This document shows positions 17,345 through 26,566 of a stretch of 64,000 bases of DNA, in pieces. How positions within the stretch are numbered: position 1 is the first letter of the stretch; each line of letters starts with the position of its first letter. The position numbers were made by a program, and so were the translations under genes. The notes beneath the pieces are model-generated. The model was not told the DNA's origin, did no database searches, and worked only from the letters and a program-made list of their open reading frames with translations. The DNA lies in contig CAKZOD010000089.1 in assembly GCA_937136055.1 (NCBI GenBank), positions 1 through 64,000 of the forward strand, given 5' to 3'. The DNA comes from an uncultured Oceanospirillaceae bacterium. Its GTDB lineage: Bacteria > Pseudomonadota > Gammaproteobacteria > Pseudomonadales > Balneatricaceae.

Positions 17345-19156
17345 ATGCTGACAGCATTAAAAAACCGGACTATTTTTTACCCTTTGATTATTTGCTGTGT
17401 TTTTATATTTTCAACACTTTATTCTCAGCAAAGTCCTGGAGGAGAAGGCCTATTCATTCCGTACAACAACATTACTTGGATATTTGCCATAATTGTAATA
17501 TGCGCAGCCAGTTTTCAAATATTCATAAAAAAGCAAATAGCGCTACCTCGCTTTTGGTTTATGATAGCTGCTCTACCTATAGGATTACTGATTAGCGGCT
17601 TTATTGTCGGGGTATTTGCACCCACCCAATGGCTTTTTAGAATCGGCTATGTGCTCGGTGGCTTTTTATTTTTTATTAGCCTTTTTCAATTTAACCTGTC
17701 CCGCAGACAAATTGAAAACATCTTCTTTACTTTATGTGCCATAGCCACTGTCCATAGCTTTGTCGCTTATACCCAAATGAGCGGCTGGTACTTCACAACA
17801 CTCATCCCACAAACGCTAACAAACGCACCTATTAGTATATTTCAACAAGTAAATGTACATGCCAGCTATTTAACAACCAGCCTATTTATAGCTTTATTCT
17901 TGGGAACTTGCCCAAGCATTCGCCAGCGTTCCTTCTTTTTAAAAGCGCTTCTTTTACTCTGTATATTTAGCACTATCACTTTATTACTTTCTATTGGCTC
18001 AAGAACTACGCTTGTTGCATGTACCGTGTCGCTGCCCTTGATTGTTATTGCGCGATTCTCTCAATTTAAAGCGCTTAAATCTTGGAGCTTTTTAATATTA
18101 ATCGCTCTTCTGTGCGGAGTGATTGGCGGCAACAACATGTCAAATGGCTTCGAACGCTACCAGACAAAGCTACAGAAAGAGACCGGACATGCTCGCACAT
18201 ATATTTATGACTTGTCTTGGCAGGTTTTCAAAGAAAAGCCACTACTTGGTTATGGCCTTGGCAGCTTTGAGAAAGTATTCCAAGATGCGAAAATTGACTA
18301 CCCAGAGGCTAAGAAGCTTGGCACTCAGCGCTATAGCCACCCCCATAATGAGCTATTTTTCTGGCTTATTGAAAGCGGGATCATTTCATTAATCGGTATT
18401 TTAGTAGCGGCAATAGCAACGCTTGTTGCTGTTTTTCAAACTAGCTGGAGAAGAGCTTTTCTCTATATTGGGCTAATATTTCCTATTAGCTTTCACACCC
18501 AAGTTGAGCTGCCATTTTATCATTCTGCTGCCCTTTGGTTTTTATGGCTCACCCTACTCTATATTTGCCACTGCCATAATATTAGAAAGTTTCAGGTAAA
18601 ACTTTCTAAGACAGGTAATCGTTTTTTTACTTTCACGACCCTTTCTGTCAGCTCGCTAATTATCGGTTTTTTTCTCCACTCGATAATATCGCTTTTCGGG
18701 ATTGTAGAATTTATGCGTTCACCTAAGATTAAATACAGCTCTCTTGAGGCAGGCAGAAACAATCTATATTTTCAAGATGTCAGCCAAGTGCTCTTTTACA
18801 CCAGTGTGCTTTACCAGAGCATTGCTGTAGGTGATAAAAAGCACATAGATGAATATATAAATTGGGCTAACAATTACTTGGCCCTTACACCCGCAACTAA
18901 CACCTTTAACGACCTAGCACTCGCTTATACATTTAAAGATGACAATGAGACCGCGATAAAAATAGCTCAGAAAGCTTTTGCTATATATCCTGCGAATATA
19001 GAAATCGAGCAACGCCTAAAGGAAGTAACTGTAAATCTACCTATTTCTCAGTTCAAGCAGAAAATAACGACTCACGAATCGCGCAAGCAGGCCCAGGCCA
19101 AGGCAGGGAATATGAATATAAAGAGCCAGGCTCAACCATTTCAGGGTACTGAGTAG
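17345..19156 (+). CDS. O-antigen ligase/PglL-type oligosaccharyltransferase
   Basis: A 603-residue polytopic membrane protein with about twelve hydrophobic helices and a C-terminal soluble tail of about 150 residues containing TPR-like helices. The Wzy_C signature is visible as GYGLGSFE followed by SHPHNELFFWLIESG. Architecture (N-terminal PglL-like part, Wzy_C, Wzy_C_2 tail) fits O-linked glycosylation ligases of pilins as well as O-antigen ligases; the acceptor is not known. The final 104 bases run antisense into sixA. Confidence 0.83.
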   Translation: MLTALKNRTIFYPLIICCVFIFSTLYSQQSPGGEGLFIPYNNITWIFAIIVICAASFQIFIKKQIALPRFWFMIAALPIGLLISGFIVGVFAPTQWLFRIGYVLGGFLFFISLFQFNLSRRQIENIFFTLCAIATVHSFVAYTQMSGWYFTTLIPQTLTNAPISIFQQVNVHASYLTTSLFIALFLGTCPSIRQRSFFLKALLLLCIFSTITLLLSIGSRTTLVACTVSLPLIVIARFSQFKALKSWSFLILIALLCGVIGGNNMSNGFERYQTKLQKETGHARTYIYDLSWQVFKEKPLLGYGLGSFEKVFQDAKIDYPEAKKLGTQRYSHPHNELFFWLIESGIISLIGILVAAIATLVAVFQTSWRRAFLYIGLIFPISFHTQVELPFYHSAALWFLWLTLLYICHCHNIRKFQVKLSKTGNRFFTFTTLSVSSLIIGFFLHSIISLFGIVEFMRSPKIKYSSLEAGRNNLYFQDVSQVLFYTSVLYQSIAVGDKKHIDEYINWANNYLALTPATNTFNDLALAYTFKDDNETAIKIAQKAFAIYPANIEIEQRLKEVTVNLPISQFKQKITTHESRKQAQAKAGNMNIKSQAQPFQGTE

Positions 19157-19514
19157 CATTATCACCACCTTGCTCTAAGTAATTAATAAGACAACCGATA
19201 AGGGGCTGATGGGTAACAACCAACAACCCTTCACACCAATGTTTTTCAATCGCCAATAGCGCTTCTTTCACACTATTACTCGGCGTAATACTCGGCTCTA
19301 GCAGAATTTCAACAGCGAGGTTCTGATTTATAATGGCCGCTGTTTGCTGAGTGCGTAAATACGGGCTACAAATTATTTTAGAGATTCCACTTAATGCATG
19401 CACATGCTCTTTCGCCATTGCTTGCAGCAGCTCTCTACCTTTATCCGTTAAAGGCCGCTGTTGATCAGTACTAGCAGCCCAGCTCGCATGACCATGTCGC
19501 ATTAAATAGAACAC
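19053..19514 (-). CDS. sixA: Phosphohistidine phosphatase SixA
   Basis: A 153-residue histidine-phosphatase family protein with the catalytic LMRHG near the N-terminus, CSPYLRTQQTA and the second histidine in VTHQPLIG. SixA removes phosphate from histidine in phosphorelay or PTS-type proteins. GGAGG seven bases before the GTG at 19512-19514 decides the start. It lies downstream of gpsA on the same strand, as in Pseudomonas, and its 3' part overlaps the ligase gene on the opposite strand by 104 bases. Confidence 0.93.
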   Translation of the reverse strand: MFYLMRHGHASWAASTDQQRPLTDKGRELLQAMAKEHVHALSGISKIICSPYLRTQQTAAIINQNLAVEILLEPSITPSNSVKEALLAIEKHWCEGLLVVTHQPLIGCLINYLEQGGDNATQYPEMVEPGSLYSYSLPWPGPACAIRESLFSA

Positions 19515-19589
19515 ATTAAACCCTCCACAAAATGGCGATATGCATGAAAGTTAAAAATTTATGTAGCATAATCACTGAACAACAGTCGC

Positions 19590-20627
19590 TTAGAACTTTG
19601 TGCCATTTGTCGCTAGCACAAACTCGACATCTGATCCTTGCTCACTCAGCATCATTGTATTCGCAATTTCACTTGGTGCGGCATCGTGATAAATCACTTG
19701 ATACAAGCCTTCCACTAAAGGCATATAAACCCCAAGCTCTTTACTTTTATTATGCACCAGACGTACCGTATTCACCCCTTCTGCTACCTGACCTAAAGAT
19801 TCGACAGCCTCGGTCAAGTTTTTACCTTTACCTAAATGGTAACCAACACGATAGTTTCGACTCAAAGGCGACATGCAAGTGGCCACTAAATCACCGACAC
19901 CAGCCAAGCCAAGGAATGTCATGGGGTTAGCTCCCATACTTACCGCAAACCGACTCATTTCAGCTAGAGCACGGGTCATCAACATGCTACGAGTATTTTC
20001 ACCCATACCCATCGCAGCTCCGAGCCCCGATGCAATTGCATAGATGTTTTTTAAAACGCCTCCAAGCTCAACACCGTAAATATCATCACTGGCATATATT
20101 CTAAAATACGCTTGGTGCAACAAGTCCTGAACTTGGTTTCTGAGCTCACCATCAGATGATGCAATAACTGTCGCTGTAAGATGCTTTTGAGCAATTTCTT
20201 TAGCAAAGTTGGGGCCACTGAGCACACCCACTTTGGCCTGAGGCAATTCTTGGCTGATGATTTGGCTCATCATATAGAACGTTGTGCTCTCAACACCTTT
20301 TGTTGTACTGATAACATTGATATTCTCAGACACAAAAGGTGCTGCCATTTTTAATACGTCACGAAAGTGCGCACTCGGAATAGAGACAAAAAGGACATCA
20401 ATACCTTTAAGAGCCGCTTCTAAATCCGTATAAGCCACTATATTGCTAGATAAGCGATGGCCCGGTAAGTAGCGGCTATTTTTATGACGTGTATTTATCT
20501 CTTGAGCAGATTCGCTACTGCGCATCCACTGGCGAACATCAGCAACTTTCTCTGCACAAATATTTGCGATAACGGTACCAAAGCTACCTCCGCCAAGTAC
20601 CGCAATTTTTAACTGTTTATTAACCAT
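19590..20627 (-). CDS. gpsA: Glycerol-3-phosphate dehydrogenase [NAD(P)+]
   Basis: A 345-residue GpsA. The N-terminal dinucleotide motif GGGSFGTVIA, the loop STTKGVE, LSGPNFAKEIA, the catalytic-lysine region GGVLKNIYAIASGLGAAMG and the C-terminal GLAGVGDLVATC are all present. It reduces dihydroxyacetone phosphate to sn-glycerol 3-phosphate, the backbone for phospholipids. It is followed by sixA and preceded by rhlB, all on the minus strand with short gaps. Confidence 0.97.
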   Translation of the reverse strand: MVNKQLKIAVLGGGSFGTVIANICAEKVADVRQWMRSSESAQEINTRHKNSRYLPGHRLSSNIVAYTDLEAALKGIDVLFVSIPSAHFRDVLKMAAPFVSENINVISTTKGVESTTFYMMSQIISQELPQAKVGVLSGPNFAKEIAQKHLTATVIASSDGELRNQVQDLLHQAYFRIYASDDIYGVELGGVLKNIYAIASGLGAAMGMGENTRSMLMTRALAEMSRFAVSMGANPMTFLGLAGVGDLVATCMSPLSRNYRVGYHLGKGKNLTEAVESLGQVAEGVNTVRLVHNKSKELGVYMPLVEGLYQVIYHDAAPSEIANTMMLSEQGSDVEFVLATNGTKF

Positions 20628-20688
20628 AAATATGCGTGTATTTCTCTACAAAGATAGCCAACCAGAGACTATCCTAGTTTTCTTGTAA

Positions 20689-21921
20689 TTATAAATCAGC
20701 TAATAACTCAGCACTTGGGTGAATACAATTAAGCTTAACTCCGGTTTCTTCTTCGATTTCGGGGATCATAAAAGAGTCATCTTCACAGGCAAAGCAAATT
20801 GATACGCCACTAGTTCCTGCTCGACCTGTACGGCCTATGCGGTGAACATAGTCATCAGCATCTTCAGGCAAATGGTAATTAATTACGTGGGATACACCAT
20901 CAATATGAATGCCGCGTCCTGCAACATCAGTGGCAACCATCACCTGAATTTTGCCATTCTTAAAATCTTCAAGCGTTTTAACCCGCTTATGCTGAGGAAT
21001 CTCACCTGACATCAAAGCCGCTTTAACACCATCTTTCTTAAGCTTTTCCGCTAACTCCCGCGTTTGATGGCGGCGATTGCAAAACACTATTACGCGTTCG
21101 ATATTATTTTGAACAATATAGTTACGCAGTAACTTGTACTTAGCTTTATTCTCGACGAGAAAGACTTGCTGAGAGATAGTATCCGTGGTTTTTCTTTCAG
21201 ATTCTATTTCAACAACAACTGGATTATCAGTCCACTGGTTTGCAAGGTTCATCACCTCATCCGTGAAGGTAGCGCTGTATAATAACGTTTGGCGCTCTTC
21301 ACCTTTACGCGGGGTGCTGCGGATAATGGTTCTTACATCAGGAATAAAGCCCATACTCAACATGCGATCTGCTTCGTCTAGCACCAGCATTTCAACATTT
21401 GATAAATCAACTTCTCTTGATCGAACAAAATCAATTAAACGCCCAGGAGTTGCGACCATGATATCTACAGGTCTAGAAGCTAATTCCTTACGCTGTTTTG
21501 TGTAATCCATACCACCCACCATAGAAATGGTGTGCAATGTTGTATGTTTACAAAGCTGTTCGGCATCTGAGGCAATTTGCAAGGCAAGTTCACGTGTTGG
21601 TGCTATTACTAACGCTCTTGGTTCTGCTAACTTGCGTTTATGTGTATAGGGAAAATCAAGCAAATCGGTAATAATACCGACCAAAAAAGAAGCCGTTTTG
21701 CCAGTTCCCGTTTGCGCTTTACCTATGATATCTCGACCTTGTAGGGCATGTTCAATCGTTGCAGCTTGAATAGGTGTGCAGTATTCAAAACCTAGATCGG
21801 CTATACCGTGCATTAAATCGTCAGGTAATGAAAAGTCATGAAAGCGCTTTTTATCAGCGGTTTTTTCGACGACAAAATCCGCAGGTAACCAGTTTTTCTT
21901 GTTCGTGTTGGTTTTAGTCAC
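20689..21921 (-). CDS. rhlB: DEAD-box RNA helicase, RhlB type
   Basis: A 410-residue DEAD-box helicase with F-11x-Q motif region ([20 protein letters not shown]), [39 protein letters not shown] and [10 protein letters not shown]. The length and lack of a long basic tail suit RhlB, which unwinds structured RNA for the degradosome, better than RhlE. The start is a GTG. Minor doubt remains between RhlB and a close RhlB-like paralogue. Confidence 0.88.
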   Translation of the reverse strand: MTKTNTNKKNWLPADFVVEKTADKKRFHDFSLPDDLMHGIADLGFEYCTPIQAATIEHALQGRDIIGKAQTGTGKTASFLVGIITDLLDFPYTHKRKLAEPRALVIAPTRELALQIASDAEQLCKHTTLHTISMVGGMDYTKQRKELASRPVDIMVATPGRLIDFVRSREVDLSNVEMLVLDEADRMLSMGFIPDVRTIIRSTPRKGEERQTLLYSATFTDEVMNLANQWTDNPVVVEIESERKTTDTISQQVFLVENKAKYKLLRNYIVQNNIERVIVFCNRRHQTRELAEKLKKDGVKAALMSGEIPQHKRVKTLEDFKNGKIQVMVATDVAGRGIHIDGVSHVINYHLPEDADDYVHRIGRTGRAGTSGVSICFACEDDSFMIPEIEEETGVKLNCIHPSAELLADL

Positions 21922-21965
21922 TATGTTTAAAATCTCTTATAATTAATGATTTACGTGATCGTAAA

Positions 21966-24167
21966 TCAATTTTCTATTTGACGGTTGAACGGCGGAAGAG
22001 CATCTAATAATTGTCTACCATAACGTTTTGTTACAACCCGTCTATCTAATAATATTACCTGCCCTGTATCTGATTCAGAGCGCAATAAACGTCCAACCGC
22101 TTGTGTCAATCGCATCGACGTTGCTGGCACAGTCCACTGCATAAAGGCATTACCACCTGCGTTTTCAATCCACTCAGACATTGTCGCATCGACAGGGTCA
22201 TCAGGTACTCCAAAAGGCAGTTTTGTAATGATCACCTGGGTCAAATACTTACCCGGCAAATCCACACCTTCAGAAAACGAGGCAAGACCAAAAATAATAC
22301 TGCGCTGATCATTATTAATTTTTTCTTTGTGTCTGCGCAAAATCTCGTTTTTGCTCAGATCACCTTGCGCCATTACATCCGCTTTTAATGCTTTATCAAG
22401 CTCATCGATGACGGTTCCCATTTGCTTCCATGAACTAAACAATACTAAGGAAGCATTCGCGTCTAATAAGCGCTTATTCAAACAGCGCCCAACCTCAAGG
22501 GTGTGCTCTTGAGGGTTACTTGGTTCAACTGACATTTTGGGAATAACCAAACGCGCAGAATTAGCATAGTCGAACGGGCTCGGTAATTGTCCACACTGAG
22601 TATTTTCAGGTAATCCCAAATCACTAACAACGCGATCAAACCGGCCTAACGCTGTCATTGTTGCAGATGTTAACACAGCGCCGAAACAAATATCCCACAA
22701 ATGCTCTTTTAATGTGTCTGCAGCTGAAACCGGACAACTTCTACACTCAAAATCAGTACCGTCTAATGTATCTAAAGCGTTAATCCACCGAGCAGTCGGT
22801 GTGAATTTTGGATTGTCAAAACTTGCATAACTTTTGGCCAACCAATGCATTGACTGCCCTCTTGACCACAGCATCCCAACAACCGGGTACCAGCGCTCTG
22901 CTATTTCTCGATCGATCTCTGGGACTGATCCATCCAAAGCTTCTTTTAAAACATCGACAATTTGCTCAGCTTTTAAAGACCATTTTTCAGCAGCACTGGC
23001 TATTGCAGAAGCTTGCACCATGATTGATTCAGGCACTAAACCATTGGGAAAGCGCATTCTGTCTCTATCGGGCTGCTGCTCTGTAAACAGTGTACGTACC
23101 ATTGAAAGCAAAGATTCTAACGCTTGTTCAAGGTCCCTGCGTGGAAACTCCATGCGCTCTACGTACTGAACTATACTGGGGTTAGCAGTGGTTTCAGCGA
23201 TTAGTTGGTCAAATTGACGAACACTACTTTTTAGCCATTTAAGGCTATTTTTAATGCGTAAATTGTAGGCGAAATGCCCTGTTGTTTTTTGACCTAAATG
23301 ATGTGCTTCATCAAAAACATAAATAGTATTGGCAGGCTCTGGCAAAATAGCCCCACCACCGAGGGATAAGTCAGCTAAAACCAAATCGTGATTGGCTACG
23401 ACTATATCAGCCTTATCTAGCGCATCACGAGATTTATAAAAAGGACAATTGCTAAAATGCTCACAGTGGCGATTGGTGCAACGTGTGTGATCACTAGTCA
23501 AGGGCCGCCAAACATCTTCACTCAACTCCGTGGTCAATGAATCTCTATCCCCATCCCATTTCCCACTTGAGTAAGAATTAAGTAAGTCGTGATAATAAGA
23601 AATAGTATCCTCATCTACTTTGAAGGCTTGCTCATCCTCATACAGTGCCATTTGCCCCATATCATCTTGATTCGCTAGAAACTTTGAAGCTTGTAATACA
23701 CAGAAGTATCGGCCACGGCCCTTCGCTAAAATATAGTTACACTTCCAATCCGTAATCTCATTAAGCTCTGGAAGGTCTTTATGGATAAGCTGTTCCTGAA
23801 GCGCAACTGTTGCCGTTGATAAAACTAGCTTGCAGCCTTTTTCACGCGCTATAGGCACTGCACTGAGCAGGTAAGCCATCGTTTTACCGGTACCCGTTCC
23901 CGCTTCCACCACACATAGATAATCATCGCTAGTGCGTTCGCCACTGCCATTTTGCTCGATATTACCTAACACTCTAGCCACTTGAGCAATCATATGCTTT
24001 TGTCCCGCTCGAGGTTTTAAATCTCTATGGTCAAGAAACTGGCGATAACTGGACTGGATAACTTTTTTTAACGAATCATTTAACAATGTTTGCAACCCGG
24101 TAGGAAACGAAAGGTAAGCGTATTTCGTTATAACCAAATCAAAATTAAATTGACGATACATACGCAT
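21966..24167 (-). CDS. dinG: Fe-S DNA helicase DinG
   Basis: An XPD-like SF2 helicase of about 730 residues (E. coli DinG 716). It shows Walker A AGTGTGKTMAY, a cysteine after GRGRYF and the trio CTNRHCEHFSNC for a 4Fe-4S cluster, the DEAH motif VFDEAHHLG, and a C-terminal QAVGRLLRS. It unwinds D-loops, R-loops and G-quadruplexes. The frame is open to 24251, but that would translate through the LexA box region and would begin with a hydrophobic stretch foreign to the family, so the ATG at 24167 (or 24161) is preferred. It is divergent from lexA and shares its SOS boxes. Confidence 0.87.
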   Translation of the reverse strand: MRMYRQFNFDLVITKYAYLSFPTGLQTLLNDSLKKVIQSSYRQFLDHRDLKPRAGQKHMIAQVARVLGNIEQNGSGERTSDDYLCVVEAGTGTGKTMAYLLSAVPIAREKGCKLVLSTATVALQEQLIHKDLPELNEITDWKCNYILAKGRGRYFCVLQASKFLANQDDMGQMALYEDEQAFKVDEDTISYYHDLLNSYSSGKWDGDRDSLTTELSEDVWRPLTSDHTRCTNRHCEHFSNCPFYKSRDALDKADIVVANHDLVLADLSLGGGAILPEPANTIYVFDEAHHLGQKTTGHFAYNLRIKNSLKWLKSSVRQFDQLIAETTANPSIVQYVERMEFPRRDLEQALESLLSMVRTLFTEQQPDRDRMRFPNGLVPESIMVQASAIASAAEKWSLKAEQIVDVLKEALDGSVPEIDREIAERWYPVVGMLWSRGQSMHWLAKSYASFDNPKFTPTARWINALDTLDGTDFECRSCPVSAADTLKEHLWDICFGAVLTSATMTALGRFDRVVSDLGLPENTQCGQLPSPFDYANSARLVIPKMSVEPSNPQEHTLEVGRCLNKRLLDANASLVLFSSWKQMGTVIDELDKALKADVMAQGDLSKNEILRRHKEKINNDQRSIIFGLASFSEGVDLPGKYLTQVIITKLPFGVPDDPVDATMSEWIENAGGNAFMQWTVPATSMRLTQAVGRLLRSESDTGQVILLDRRVVTKRYGRQLLDALPPFNRQIEN

Positions 24168-24195
24168 TTTCAGAAAAACAAAGCATAGCAAAACA

Positions 24196-24211
24196 CTGAT
24201 TATATAGACAG
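24196..24211. promoter_or_regulatory. LexA (SOS) box, dinG-proximal
   Basis: CTG-N10-CAG palindrome (CTGATTATATAGACAG) with an AT-rich core, 29 bases before the chosen dinG start and 75 bases before lexA. It matches the LexA consensus arms exactly and would repress dinG. Confidence 0.8.
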
Positions 24212-24236
24212 AAAAAAGCTTTACAGTTTTCAAATA

Positions 24237-24252
24237 CTGTATATAATCCAAG
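24237..24252. promoter_or_regulatory. Degenerate LexA half box
   Basis: TACTGTATAT gives a consensus left arm and core, but the right arm is AAG instead of CAG. It sits immediately next to the full box at 24255-24270, as in the tandem operators found before lexA in enterics. Confidence 0.45.
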
Positions 24253-24254
24253 TA

Positions 24255-24270
24255 CTGTATAAAAAAACAG
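24255..24270. promoter_or_regulatory. LexA (SOS) box, lexA-proximal
   Basis: CTGTATAAAAAAACAG is a perfect CTG-N10-CAG SOS box inside TACTGTATA context, ending 16 bases before the lexA ATG. It would give autorepression of lexA-sulA. Confidence 0.88.
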
Positions 24271-24286
24271 ATAAGAGATATTTAAT

Positions 24287-24910
24287 ATGATGAATACCCC
24301 GAAGCTTACAAAAAGACAAACTGATGTATTCAACTGCATAAAAGATCATATTGATGAGACTGGCTACCCGCCTACTCGTGCAGATATTGCCAAAACTTTA
24401 GGCTTTAAATCTACCAATGCTGCTGAAGAACACTTGAAGGCACTTGCAAAAAAAGGTGCTATCGAAATCATCCCCGGCACTTCACGTGGTATTCGTATCC
24501 CAATGCTTGAACAAGAAGAACTTGGTCTACCCGTTGTTGGACGTGTAGCTGCCGGCTCTCCGATTTTGGCACAGGAACACATTGAAGAGCACTGCACTAT
24601 TTCATCTGATTTTTTTAATCCTAGCGCACATTATCTCTTACGCGTGCAAGGCACTAGCATGAAGAATATAGGTATCATGGATGGTGATTTATTGGCAGTA
24701 CACCAATGCACTGAAGCGCGCGACGGCCAAATTGTAGTGGCGCGAATGGATGACGAAGTAACAGTTAAACGCTATAAAAGAGAAGGCGATACTGTATACC
24801 TACTTGCCGAGAATGAAGATTTCTCCCCTATTGTCATCAACCTTGCAGAGCAAGATATTGCCATTGAAGGCCTTGGTGTAGGAGTTATTCGCCAGGGAGG
24901 CGAGCCGTGA
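24287..24910 (+). CDS. lexA: SOS repressor LexA
   Basis: A 207-residue LexA. The winged-helix DNA-binding domain covers residues 1-70 with [24 protein letters not shown]. The self-cleavage site is A89-G90 within GRVAAGSP, and the catalytic dyad is Ser124 (GTSMKN) and Lys161 (VTVKR). RecA filaments trigger autocleavage and derepress the SOS genes. Its stop overlaps the GTG of sulA (GTGA), so both are one operon, and its own boxes lie at 24196-24270. Confidence 0.98.
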   Translation: MMNTPKLTKRQTDVFNCIKDHIDETGYPPTRADIAKTLGFKSTNAAEEHLKALAKKGAIEIIPGTSRGIRIPMLEQEELGLPVVGRVAAGSPILAQEHIEEHCTISSDFFNPSAHYLLRVQGTSMKNIGIMDGDLLAVHQCTEARDGQIVVARMDDEVTVKRYKREGDTVYLLAENEDFSPIVINLAEQDIAIEGLGVGVIRQGGEP

Positions 24911-25458
24911 TTATCAACTTTGAAAAGCCAAATACTAGCTCGCAAGGAAACACTCTGCCCGTTTTCTTGGAAAAACACTTCCATGAAAACACACCAAAGC
25001 AACTTTCTTTACAGGGAGTAGAGAGAGAGATGGCAAATAATGATAATCAAGACTACAAATCAATCAAAACCGATACACCTAAAAGCAACTCAAAACTTTC
25101 AGGCAAGATTACCGAAATCATCACTTCAGATGAAGAAGCATCTAGCCTTACAATGCTATTACCACTGCTTGCAACACTAAGCAAAGATGATCGCTGCTTT
25201 GCCTGGGTATCTCCTCCGAAAAACTTACCCAAAGCATTACTAAAAGAAGCGGGAATAGCTTTAGACAAAATCCTGCTACTTAATCCTGATGATCAAAATA
25301 GTGCATTAAAACTAGCAAAAAAAGCTCTCAGTGCTGGCACTTGTCATGCAGTAATCAGTTGGGCAGGCGATTTATCGGAACATGAATTGGCTAATCTAGA
25401 ACAATCAGCCAGTATTGGCGCAAGCCATGCAATTGTGATTCGCCGTAGAGGTCATTAG
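24907..25458 (+). CDS. sulA: SOS cell-division inhibitor SulA
   Basis: A 183-residue protein starting at GTG 24907, four bases inside the end of lexA. Its second half ([24 protein letters not shown]...HAVISWAG) has the RecA-like SulA pattern of Pseudomonas. SulA binds FtsZ monomers and delays septation until damage is repaired. The first 60 residues are polar and poorly conserved. Direct coupling to lexA fits the Pseudomonas-type arrangement, unlike E. coli where sulA is separate. Confidence 0.9.
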   Translation: MIINFEKPNTSSQGNTLPVFLEKHFHENTPKQLSLQGVEREMANNDNQDYKSIKTDTPKSNSKLSGKITEIITSDEEASSLTMLLPLLATLSKDDRCFAWVSPPKNLPKALLKEAGIALDKILLLNPDDQNSALKLAKKALSAGTCHAVISWAGDLSEHELANLEQSASIGASHAIVIRRRGH

Positions 25459-25595
25459 ACTTAACCACTTTTAGAATTAGGCTTATAACTGTGACTTTAA
25501 ATTGCAGCGACTCCTTTAAAGGCTATCCTCAAAATATAGACAAAGCACTCATTGAGCAATCTCACAAAATTTTACTCGCAGCTATCACTTATAAT

Positions 25596-25841
25596 TTAGT
25601 GGATAGTATGTGATTTTGATTCAATACCCGCCGCCTCTATCTGACTCGACTCCGCTAAATACTCAATACCTGCGATCAGCATTTTACTTGCTAAATCGAT
25701 CTGCAAACCATCCAACTTCTGCTTAAACTCTTCGCTAATATTTATCGTTAATAGCGCATCTTCATCTCCCGCTTTACGGACTATAAACTCATCTGATGCT
25801 AGCTGTATGATTTCTAATGCGGTTACTTTTGAATCTTTCAT
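25596..25841 (-). CDS. Conserved small protein next to sulA, unknown function
   Basis: An 81-residue acidic protein without signal peptide or membrane segment; ALEIIQLASDEFIVRKAGDEDALLTINISEEF suggests a small beta-plus-helix fold. I recall a small conserved gene at this position between sulA and topA in Pseudomonas, so position supports it as real. No function is known to me. AGGA lies before the ATG. Confidence 0.7.
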   Translation of the reverse strand: MKDSKVTALEIIQLASDEFIVRKAGDEDALLTINISEEFKQKLDGLQIDLASKMLIAGIEYLAESSQIEAAGIESKSHTIH

Positions 25842-25901
25842 AATTCCTGTCTTTTCTAATTATACTACTTTCATTTTAGCTCATTAACTGACAAAGCCCA
25901 A

Positions 25902-26417
25902 TTACCATTGCTGCATTAACTCACGGTAATCGCTAATAACTTGTCCCAGTTCTTCGACACATTGCTTGAGCCTTTGCTCATCACTGAGTTTATCAACATC
26001 AGCGATTGCTATTAACGCACCTGCTGCAAACAAGTCTTTTTCAAGCACTTCGCTAGGTGATGAATACTCATAAAGCTCCCAGCATTTAGCGTAGCGACTG
26101 TGCAACCAACTTAACCAACTGCCGCGATTTTCTTGCAGCAAAGCAAGCTGCGAACAATGCACACAAGGGATTTCATTTCTATCCAGCAACTCTGCCAGCT
26201 CATTAAAGCTTGTCTGTTTTGGGACACCCACTTGATAATCAGCTGCAATTTCTTGTACAAAGCTTTCACAAGCCAAATAAAGTTGGAAGACAATGCTTTC
26301 GTGATACGCAGCAATCAAGCGCTTAGAGGCATTCGTATCTAAGCGCTCTAAACATATCAAATGCTGCTTAGCTGCACTTAGTTTTTGATTGGTTATGCTG
26401 ATAATCTGATTATTCAA
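25902..26417 (-). CDS. DUF6586-like conserved protein
   Basis: A 171-residue, all-helical, soluble protein (AAKQHLICLERLD...YHESIVFQLYLACESFVQEIA) with a C-terminal VEELGQVISDYRELMQQW. It resembles the conserved hypothetical found upstream of topA in Pseudomonas (DUF6586). The start is a TTG at 26415-26417 with GAAG upstream. The topA terminator separates it from topA. Function unknown. Confidence 0.75.
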   Translation of the reverse strand: MNNQIISITNQKLSAAKQHLICLERLDTNASKRLIAAYHESIVFQLYLACESFVQEIAADYQVGVPKQTSFNELAELLDRNEIPCVHCSQLALLQENRGSWLSWLHSRYAKCWELYEYSSPSEVLEKDLFAAGALIAIADVDKLSDEQRLKQCVEELGQVISDYRELMQQW

Positions 26418-26468
26418 AGTATACTTCTATCTACAGTGGGCCAGCATTTACATTTCAACATCACTGCG

Positions 26469-26524
26469 CAAAAAAAAGCTAAGATTAAAGAACACTCTTC
26501 AGAGCACCCCTAAAATCTTAGCTT
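26469..26524 (-). terminator. Intrinsic terminator of topA
   Basis: On the minus strand AAGCTAAGAT pairs with ATCTTAGCTT and runs into a tract of eight T. The arms enclose a smaller internal hairpin. It lies 43 bases after the topA stop. Confidence 0.75.
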
Positions 26525-26566
26525 ATATTTGCCGCTATATAAATTAAGCAATGGCGTTGATTACAA

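Noticed and set aside
19532..19930. 132-codon plus-strand frame over gpsA
   Set aside because: It lies opposite the well-conserved 3' part of gpsA and shows no independent domain.
24168..24251. 28-residue upstream extension of DinG
   Set aside because: It would place coding sequence across the LexA boxes and add a hydrophobic segment not found in DinG proteins.
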